From positions 46,078 through 110,077 of the forward strand of contig NZ_CADIKF010000023.1 in NCBI RefSeq assembly GCF_902859875.1: a stretch of DNA of 64,000 nt, given 5' to 3'. Below the pieces are notes generated by a model. The model was not told the DNA's origin and ran no database searches. It was given only the letters and a program-made list of their open reading frames with translations. The DNA comes from Paraburkholderia solisilvae (GTDB lineage Bacteria > Pseudomonadota > Gammaproteobacteria > Burkholderiales > Burkholderiaceae). This document shows, piece by piece, positions 57,971 to 64,000 of the stretch. The position numbers were made by a program, and so were the translations under genes. Numbering within the stretch: the stretch's first letter is position 1; each line of letters starts with the position of its first letter.

Positions 57971-60367
57971 ATGAACGAAACCGAAGAAGGATCAGGCAAC
58001 TTCACATCCGGATGGCTCGCCCTGTGGGCCGAGTCCACGCAGGATTACGCGATCTTTGCGCTCGCGCCAGACGGACGGATCCTGACATGGAACCGGGGCG
58101 GTGAACTGATCCATGGTTACCGGGGCGAAGAAATTATCGGTCAGACGTTCTCCGTGCTATACCCCGAAGCCGACCGGCGCGCCGGCGCACCGGAAGCGGC
58201 CCTTGCCGCGGCGATCGAAGCAGGCCGCCATGTCACGGAAGGATGGCGCTTGCGCAAAAGCGGTGAGCCATTCTGGGCGAACGTCGTGATGACTCCGCTG
58301 CGCGACCCTGACGGCCGTCTGCTCGGTTTTGGAAAAGTGGTCCGCGACGTCAGCGACACGAAGGCCGCGCACGACGCGGTACTCGAAAGCGAATGGCGCT
58401 TCCGGCTGCTCGTGCAAGGCGTGGTCGACTATGCGATTTTCATGCTCTCTCCCGAGGGCTATGTGACGAACTGGAATGCGGGCGCCCGGCGCATCAAGGG
58501 ATACACCGAAGAGCAGATCGTCGGTTCGCACTTCTCACGTTTCTACACACCCGAAGACATCGCCTCAGGCGTACCGATGCGCGGACTGGAGATCGCCAGA
58601 CGCGAGGGACGGTTCGAAGCAGAGGGCTGGCGCGTGCGGCGCGACGGCAGCCGGTTCTGGGCCCACGTCGTTATCGATGCAATCCGCAACGAAGGTGAAC
58701 TGGTGGGTTTCGCCAAGGTGACGCGCGATATCACGGAGCGTCGCAAGGCGGGCGAACTGCTTGAGCAAACGCGCATTGCGCTGGTTCAGTCGCAGAAGAT
58801 GGAAGCGCTCGGCAAACTGACGGGCGGCGTCGCACACGATTTCAACAATGTGCTGCAGGTGATGCGCGGCAACCTGGAGCTGCTCGAAGGCCGGCACGGC
58901 CGTGACCCGTGGACGCGCGACCGGCTCGGCAAGGCGATTGATGCGGTCGAACGGGGTGCAAGGCTGGCGGCCCATCTGCTGGCATTTGGCCGCCAGCAGC
59001 CGCTGCAACCGGTGGTCATCAATCCGGCGCGTCTTCTGCGTGGCATCGACGACCTGCTGCGCCGGGCGTTGGGCGAACCCGTCGAGATCGAGACGGTCGT
59101 GGCGGGCGGCCTCTGGAACACGATGATCGATCCGCACCAGCTCGAGAACGTGATACTGAACCTCGCAATCAACGCGCGCGATGCGATGCCCGATGGCGGC
59201 AAGCTGACGCTCGAACTCGCCAACGCGATGCTCGACGATGGATATGTGGCGACGGTGCCCGACGTTCCGCCCGGTCAATACGTGCTGGTGGCGGTGACAG
59301 ACACCGGCACGGGCATGACCCAGGAAGTGCTGGCGCGCGCGTTCGATCCGTTCTTCAGCACCAAACCGGAGGGAGAGGGCACAGGGCTCGGCCTGAGCAT
59401 GGCCTACGGGTTCGTCAAGCAGAGTGGCGGCCATATCAGGATCTACAGCGAAGTGGGTCACGGGACCACCGTGAAAATCTATCTACCGCGTTCGACGGAG
59501 GCGGCGGACGACCTGCTTCCGGCGATCTCCGGCGAGGTCCGGCGTGGCAACGAAACGATCCTGGTCGTGGAGGATGAGCCCCAGGTGCAGTCGACGGTCA
59601 TCGATATGCTTGCAACGCTCGGTTACACCGTATTGAAAGCCAACGATGCGCAACAGGCACTCGCTGTGATTGCCAGCGGCGTGCGTATCGATCTCATGTT
59701 CACCGATGTCGTTATGCCCGGTCCCGTTCGCAGTCCGGAGATGGCGCGCCAGGCCACCCGCTTGCAGCCGCACCTCAAGGTGCTTTTCACATCGGGCTAT
59801 ACGCAGAATGCAATCGTTCACGGTGGCCGGCTTGATCCTGGGGTGGAACTGCTGAGCAAGCCGTACAGCCGCGAGCAGCTCGCCGTCAAAATACGTCAGA
59901 TGCTCGGACCGGGCGAAGAGCCCCCGTCTGACGATGGCAAACCAGGCCTCCTCGCATCACGGAAGCACGGCGGCCAGGCGGCACCGTTGCATGAACGGCG
60001 CCGGATTCTGGTCGTGGATGACGACGCCGACTCGCTCGAGGCGGTCTGCGAATTGTTGACGATACACGGGCACACACCCACCCGAGCCGACGACCCTCAG
60101 GCCGCACTCGACATGCTGCAGCAGCAATCCTTCGATGTCCTGTTGACCGACCTCGCGCTGCCGGGCGTATCCGGAACTGAACTGGCCCGCCGTGCGGTTC
60201 GCTTAAGGGCCGGCATCGGCGTTATCTTCGCCTCTGGAAATACGATTTCAAAGGATGAGGCGGCTGGATTCGAGTGGACGGCGTTACGCAAACCGTTTGA
60301 CGCCGCGCAATTGCTCGACGCCATACAGAAGGCGTCGCGGCATGCATCGCGTGAGCAGGGCGAGTAG
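57971..60367 (+). CDS. PAS-PAS hybrid histidine kinase with two receiver domains
   Basis: A protein of about 798 residues. Two N-terminal PAS domains (each with DGRILTWNRGGELIHGY / EGYVTNWNAGARRIKGY), a HisKA-type dimerisation domain with phosphorylatable His289 in GGVAHDFNNVLQVM, an HATPase domain (NLAINARDAMPDGG, DTGTGM, GEGTGLGLSM) and two receivers with Asp579 (FTDVVMPG) and Asp727 (LTDLALPG). HDFNN-type kinases often self-pass phosphate through the attached receivers. No transmembrane segment: a soluble sensor. Signal and partner regulator unknown; ATG 57971 is spaced better from GGAA than ATG 57968. Confidence 0.93.
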   Translation: MNETEEGSGNFTSGWLALWAESTQDYAIFALAPDGRILTWNRGGELIHGYRGEEIIGQTFSVLYPEADRRAGAPEAALAAAIEAGRHVTEGWRLRKSGEPFWANVVMTPLRDPDGRLLGFGKVVRDVSDTKAAHDAVLESEWRFRLLVQGVVDYAIFMLSPEGYVTNWNAGARRIKGYTEEQIVGSHFSRFYTPEDIASGVPMRGLEIARREGRFEAEGWRVRRDGSRFWAHVVIDAIRNEGELVGFAKVTRDITERRKAGELLEQTRIALVQSQKMEALGKLTGGVAHDFNNVLQVMRGNLELLEGRHGRDPWTRDRLGKAIDAVERGARLAAHLLAFGRQQPLQPVVINPARLLRGIDDLLRRALGEPVEIETVVAGGLWNTMIDPHQLENVILNLAINARDAMPDGGKLTLELANAMLDDGYVATVPDVPPGQYVLVAVTDTGTGMTQEVLARAFDPFFSTKPEGEGTGLGLSMAYGFVKQSGGHIRIYSEVGHGTTVKIYLPRSTEAADDLLPAISGEVRRGNETILVVEDEPQVQSTVIDMLATLGYTVLKANDAQQALAVIASGVRIDLMFTDVVMPGPVRSPEMARQATRLQPHLKVLFTSGYTQNAIVHGGRLDPGVELLSKPYSREQLAVKIRQMLGPGEEPPSDDGKPGLLASRKHGGQAAPLHERRRILVVDDDADSLEAVCELLTIHGHTPTRADDPQAALDMLQQQSFDVLLTDLALPGVSGTELARRAVRLRAGIGVIFASGNTISKDEAAGFEWTALRKPFDAAQLLDAIQKASRHASREQGE

Positions 60368-60382
60368 TGCAACGACCGTGTA

Positions 60383-60413
60383 CGGCGAGCCGCGTTTTTG
60401 CGGGTACTCGCCG
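60383..60413. terminator. Hairpin between the kinase and GST genes, possible bidirectional terminator
   Basis: CGGCGAG (60383-60389) pairs with CTCGCCG (60407-60413); an inner CCGC/GCGG pair (60390-60393 with 60400-60403) closes a T-rich loop. It lies between two convergent genes but lacks an external T-run, so it is only a possible terminator. Confidence 0.4.
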
Positions 60414-60443
60414 AATTCGTCACCTTTCAGACGCGGCGCTTGA

Positions 60444-61073
60444 TCAAGGGGCGGTCGACCGGAAGCTTTCCTGGGCGATGACGCGCTCCCACCATTCGCC
60501 GACACCAGCCAACGCCAGCATTTCATCGCGATGCGGCGTAAGCGCCACGTAGGCCATGATAGGCGCGAGGTAAAGATCGGCGATGCTCAACGCGTTACCG
60601 GCGAGATACGGCGCTTCGCCTTTGAGACGCATGATCTCGTTCAGGACGAGGCGACTCCTTTCCAGCGCGGCTTTGAGCACGTCGTCGTGCTGGCCGCCGA
60701 TGAAATCCGGGAACAGGTAGTATCCGGCGACGCCCAACAGCGCATCATAGCCATAGGCGTCAACAATGCTGGTCACCATATCCATGCGGGCTCGATCCTT
60801 CGGCGTCGCGGGGGTGAGCGACGGGCCGGGCAACACGGTGTCGAGATAGCGCATGATCGCCGTCGTCTCGATGATCCGAAACCCGTCCACGTCGACGACG
60901 GGGACCTTGCCGAACGAGTGGCGTGCCAGATGCTCGTCTTCGCGCGGCTCACCCTTCAATACGTTGACGGGGACCTGGTCGTAGTCCGTGAATTGCTTCT
61001 CGGCGAGCAACATCCGCACGGTCCGCACATAGGTTGATCCGTTGAACCCCCAGAGCTTGATTTTGATGGTCAT
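60444..61073 (-). CDS. Glutathione S-transferase
   Basis: A 209-residue GST: MTIKIKLWGFNGSTYVRTVRMLLAEKQ (Ser-type active site), GKVPVVDVDGFRIIETTAIMRYLD (cis-Pro and E-T/S glutathione site) and LSIADLYLAPIMAYV in the helical domain. Different in sequence from the GST at 43227. Substrate unknown. Longer in-frame starts up to 61325 are not conserved. Confidence 0.9.
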   Translation of the reverse strand: MTIKIKLWGFNGSTYVRTVRMLLAEKQFTDYDQVPVNVLKGEPREDEHLARHSFGKVPVVDVDGFRIIETTAIMRYLDTVLPGPSLTPATPKDRARMDMVTSIVDAYGYDALLGVAGYYLFPDFIGGQHDDVLKAALERSRLVLNEIMRLKGEAPYLAGNALSIADLYLAPIMAYVALTPHRDEMLALAGVGEWWERVIAQESFRSTAP

Positions 61074-61348
61074 CGTGGTTTCCGAGTTGGGTTGCCACTC
61101 GAGGAGAGTGGCGAGCGTGATTGAAGCGCCGCACTCGCACGCGTTTCCGGTTGAAGTCATACGCGCCTGTGGCGGCTGAGGCCCTAACGATAGCCAGACA
61201 GGTCGCGGGTCGTTGCGGGCCGCTCGATGGTACACGGTCCGCGCGGTGGGATGCGGCATTGCGCTCAAGAGGTTGCCATCCTTCGAAAGAAAGGACGCCG
61301 GGTGGTCAATCAAGTGGAGCGACAAGTCTGATTACCTTGCCGCTTGGG

Positions 61349-62371
61349 TCAATTGCAGACCCGAAGAGTCGCGTGCGAGCCGGCGCGCATCCGGGCGACG
61401 GATGGTTGCTCCACGATGGGTGAGAGCCGGACGGATAGCGTCTTCCTGAAGTGCTCGATTGTTCTGGCGAGTCCATCTTCAAGCGATACCTTCGGTACCC
61501 ACCCGATGATATTGCGCGCAAAAGAGACATCGGGGCAGCGCTGCATGGGATCATCGGCAGGCAGACCGGTGTACACCAGCCTGGAGCGGGATCCAGTCAT
61601 CCGGACAATACATTCGGCGAGTGTCTTCACGGACACTTCATCTGGATTCCCGATGTTCACCGGGCCCGTCACATCTGCCGGTGTTTTCATCAACAGCACG
61701 AAGGCATCGATCAGATCGTCCACGTAACAGAAGGCACGCGTCTGTCCACCGTTTCCATAAATCGTGATGTCGTCATCTTTTAGCGCCTGCACAATAAAGT
61801 TCGAAACGACGCGTCCATCGTTAAGGCTCATGCGCGGGCCGTAGGTGTTGAAAATGCGCGGTACCTTGATGTGTGTGCCATATCGACGGTGATAATCGAA
61901 AAATAAAGTCTCGGCACAACGCTTACCCTCGTCGTAACAGGCCCGTGGACCGATCGGATTAACGTTTCCACAATAGGACTCCGCTTGCGGATGAACGGTC
62001 GGATCGCCGTACACCTCGCTCGTCGACGCCTGCAAGATGGTCGCATTCATGCGTCGCGCGAGGTCAAGCATGTTGACCGCGCCCATGACGTTCGACTTTA
62101 CCGTCTGCACCGGATCGCGCTGGTAGTGACCCGGCGAGGCTGGACATGCAAGGTTATATATCTCGTCGACGCGGTCGATCTCGAGTGGGAGCGACACATC
62201 ATGGTGGACCATCCTGAAACGCTTGTTTCCGAGAAGATGGGCGATATTTTTCTCGCTGCCCGTAAAGAAGTTGTCGAGGGCGGTCACGTCGTGTCCGTCA
62301 GCAACGAGGCGGTCGCAGAGATGCGAGCCAATAAGCCCGGCGGCGCCCGTAATGAGTGTTCGAGTCGTCAT
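61349..62371 (-). CDS. UDP-glucuronate decarboxylase/UDP-xylose synthase-like SDR
   Basis: A 340-residue extended [34 protein letters not shown] (NAD-binding), [12 protein letters not shown] and STSEVYGDP (substrate and Ser), and [11 protein letters not shown] (catalytic Tyr-x-x-x-Lys). The YQRDPVQT and [15 protein letters not shown] motifs fit the UXS group that decarboxylates UDP-glucuronate to UDP-xylose. UDP-xylose or related sugars feed polysaccharide or LPS assembly, which suits the adjacent probable glycosyltransferase. Confidence 0.88.
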   Translation of the reverse strand: MTTRTLITGAAGLIGSHLCDRLVADGHDVTALDNFFTGSEKNIAHLLGNKRFRMVHHDVSLPLEIDRVDEIYNLACPASPGHYQRDPVQTVKSNVMGAVNMLDLARRMNATILQASTSEVYGDPTVHPQAESYCGNVNPIGPRACYDEGKRCAETLFFDYHRRYGTHIKVPRIFNTYGPRMSLNDGRVVSNFIVQALKDDDITIYGNGGQTRAFCYVDDLIDAFVLLMKTPADVTGPVNIGNPDEVSVKTLAECIVRMTGSRSRLVYTGLPADDPMQRCPDVSFARNIIGWVPKVSLEDGLARTIEHFRKTLSVRLSPIVEQPSVARMRAGSHATLRVCN

Positions 62372-62991
62372 GTCGAATCCGTCGATGTGCAAAGGGAATT
62401 GATATCAACACAAAGGTTTTCGGGGTATCAATGATTTGTTTCGCGAAAAGACAGCTTTAAGCGTATTCCGTATCGACTGCTTTAGATTCGAACAATTGCC
62501 GCAACTCGGTTTTATTGTAGAGCATGGGTTGCGTTGATTGACGAAATTTCAGAATGCGGTGCTATTCCGTATGCAAACATCGATAAGTCAAATTGATTAA
62601 CTGACATATACGCGGAGTGTGCCATCGGAGCTGGGACGTTCCTTTGTATGGCGAAGGTCGAGCCGGTAGAACGGGCCGAAGTCCGGGTTGCTTTGCATCG
62701 AGCAGTTAATCGATCAGCGATCGGTCAGCGTAGTCCTGATCCTTCAACGTTTGTGAGGGCGGGCGAGCGTTCCTGGGGGCCGACCTTTCCGGGAGCTAGA
62801 GCCATCGGCCTCGCTCGCCGAGTCTTCCGCGTTCATATAGCTACCATTGCCGCCGGCACTGAAAACCGCGGCTGGCTTGCACGACCTCTTTCTTCCTCAA
62901 CTGGATTTGAGAAACAGCTATGCGACAGGTTGTCGGGCCACGTTTTGGCGCTCAAAAAGCGCCAGGACATCAATCTGACCGTGAGGCACCT
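62372..62991. other. Intergenic region between the SDR and the integrase, with a hairpin
   Basis: About 620 bases with lower G+C near 62440-62620 and no supported gene. At 62946-62964 TGGCGCT-(5 bases)-AGCGCCA forms a perfect 7-bp hairpin about 28 bases before the integrase start. Recombination sites might be here, but no direct repeat with the other side is visible in the window. Confidence 0.45.
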
Positions 62992-63897
62992 ATGACCTTG
63001 ACTGAAGCAAAAAGAAACTTCCTGCGCCATTGCGGGCTGGTTGTTAATTTGTCGCAGAACACATTACGAGCGTATGGCAGCGATCTCGATGACGCACATC
63101 GATACCTTGGTCAACGTAGAAAACTGGAGGATATTCGGGCGGAGCATCTACGTGGGTACATCGAGCACATGCGGCTGCAGCGTCATTTGAAGGAGACGAC
63201 TGTAAAACGCCGACTGGCGAGCCTGAAGCTACTGTTCGTATGGGCTGTGAGAGAAAGGATTATTGGTGACGATCCGTTCCATACGCTTAGTGAACGAATA
63301 AGGCTGCCGAAGCGTCTTCCGAGGGCACTCGATCGAAGCGATCGTGAGTGCCTCAGAAAAGCGCTGGTTCTGCGTTCGACCACGGATGACTTCAATACGA
63401 TCCGAAGCAAAACCGCCATACACCTGTTGCTCGATACAGGCATCAGAGTCGGCGAGCTCGTGACTATTTGTCTTCGCGACATCTCTCTTGCAAACGAATC
63501 TTTGCTTGTTCAAGGTAAGGGCGATAGGCAGCGGCTCGTCTATCTTTTGCAGAAACCGCTGTATCGCAAAGTGGAAAAGTATCTTGCATGTCGACGTTCT
63601 GTGCAGACGTCCAGCGATCGACTGTTAGTGTCTGCTAGAGGAAAGCCGGTTTCCGCGGTGAATATCCGGAAGGAGCTAAGAGGGCTTTGCAAAACAGCAG
63701 GCATTGTCCGTCATGTCACGCCTCACATGTTGAGGCACACATGTGCGACGCAGTGGCTTGAAGCTGGAATGGATATCCGCTACGTACAAAAGCTGCTGGG
63801 GCACCAAAGTATCTCCACGACGGAGATCTACACACATGTCTCAGATCAAGGGTTGCGAGAGGCTTTGTTCAAGGCCACGGGGGGATTTCGACGATAA
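62992..63897 (+). CDS. Tyrosine recombinase (phage integrase/XerC-D type)
   Basis: A 301-residue recombinase. N-terminal SAM-like domain (FLRHCGLVVNLSQNTLRAYGSDLDDAHRYL) and a catalytic domain with the full set: Arg in LLDTGIRVGELVT, Lys in GKGDRQR, His-x-x-Arg in TPHMLRHTCATQW, the LLGHQS His and the Tyr nucleophile in STTEIYTHV. GAGG is 6 bases before ATG 62992. No phage genes or tRNA are adjacent, and its codon use is A/T-richer than the neighbours, consistent with horizontal origin. Confidence 0.92.
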   Translation: MTLTEAKRNFLRHCGLVVNLSQNTLRAYGSDLDDAHRYLGQRRKLEDIRAEHLRGYIEHMRLQRHLKETTVKRRLASLKLLFVWAVRERIIGDDPFHTLSERIRLPKRLPRALDRSDRECLRKALVLRSTTDDFNTIRSKTAIHLLLDTGIRVGELVTICLRDISLANESLLVQGKGDRQRLVYLLQKPLYRKVEKYLACRRSVQTSSDRLLVSARGKPVSAVNIRKELRGLCKTAGIVRHVTPHMLRHTCATQWLEAGMDIRYVQKLLGHQSISTTEIYTHVSDQGLREALFKATGGFRR

Positions 63898-63915
63898 CTA
63901 GGAATTATCGACCAT

Positions 63916-64000
63916 ATGAAACCGCTGCTCGCCCCGCAGATCTTGAAGCCGAACTCAGGCGAAAAGCCTCGCATCCTCTTCATCGCCGAATATGCGCCAG
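63916..64000 (+). CDS. Probable glycosyltransferase N-terminus (3' truncated by window edge)
   Basis: 28 residues visible: MKPLLAPQILKPNSGEKPRI then LFIAEYAP. PRILFIAEYAP resembles the first strand of GT-B glycosyltransferases, which would suit the neighbouring UDP-sugar enzyme, but too little is present to be sure. Confidence 0.4.
   Translation, partial: MKPLLAPQILKPNSGEKPRILFIAEYAP

Noticed and set aside
1..64000. CRISPR arrays, rRNA and tRNA genes
   Set aside because: No regularly spaced repeats and no cloverleaf or rRNA-like stretches were seen; a covariance-model scan would settle tRNAs.

Overview
The window is high-GC betaproteobacterial DNA, most like Burkholderia sensu lato (Paraburkholderia/Caballeronia/Burkholderia). 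This is judged from the ribBA-ribH-nusB arrangement with a degenerate RibA half, dense LysR/porin/MFS catabolic modules, a DUF3563 microprotein, a SPINDLY-type glycosyltransferase, paralogous S21/HU/CspA genes and overall codon use. The genus is an inference. I see no rRNA, tRNA or CRISPR array.

Layout. 0-2.5 kb: 3' end of a lytic transglycosylase and a hipBA toxin-antitoxin pair with an inverted-repeat operator. 2.5-6 kb: ribBA-ribH-nusB-aminotransferase, a housekeeping riboflavin block. 6-14 kb: a catabolic island on the minus strand (LeuC/LeuD-like hydratase, PdxA-like dehydrogenase, fluoroacetate-dehalogenase-like hydrolase, MFS carrier, porin) with a divergent LysR regulator. 14-21.6 kb: TPR/O-GlcNAc-transferase-like protein, chemoreceptor, Ogt, PEP-mutase-like enzyme and a coupled three-gene operon of unknown function.

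22-32.6 kb is the most unusual part. Eleven closely spaced or overlapping plus-strand genes follow a sigma-54-type -24/-12 promoter. They encode a 2OG-Fe(II) oxygenase, an ElaA-like GNAT acetyltransferase, a membrane-domain/nucleotidyltransferase fusion and an FAD monooxygenase. These are followed by six genes in the order MoxR, DUF58, MxaA-like, vWA, MxaK-like, vWA, which is the mxaRSACKL order of methanol dehydrogenase maturation but with no dehydrogenase genes in view, and finally by an isopenicillin-N-synthase-type oxygenase. I read this as a candidate small-molecule or metal-dependent pathway with its own maturation machinery; its product is unknown.

32.8-50 kb: a giant CheB-CheR-PAS-histidine kinase-receiver protein, small membrane and zinc-ribbon proteins, an AhpD-like protein, a PHB-depolymerase-type esterase, an antiporter remnant, a DUF3563 microprotein, a ketopantoate-reductase-like enzyme, a GST, a Fur-box-preceded TonB receptor with its PepSY partner, a TauE/SafE exporter, and a TetR/NmrA pair. 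50-57.5 kb: ilvD, then an island of short genes (cold shock, HU, S21, ferritin-like and several related 65-95 residue proteins) including a decayed csp gene. 57.9-64 kb: a PAS-hybrid kinase, a GST, a UDP-xylose-synthase-like SDR, a tyrosine recombinase and the start of a probable glycosyltransferase, suggesting the edge of a polysaccharide locus.
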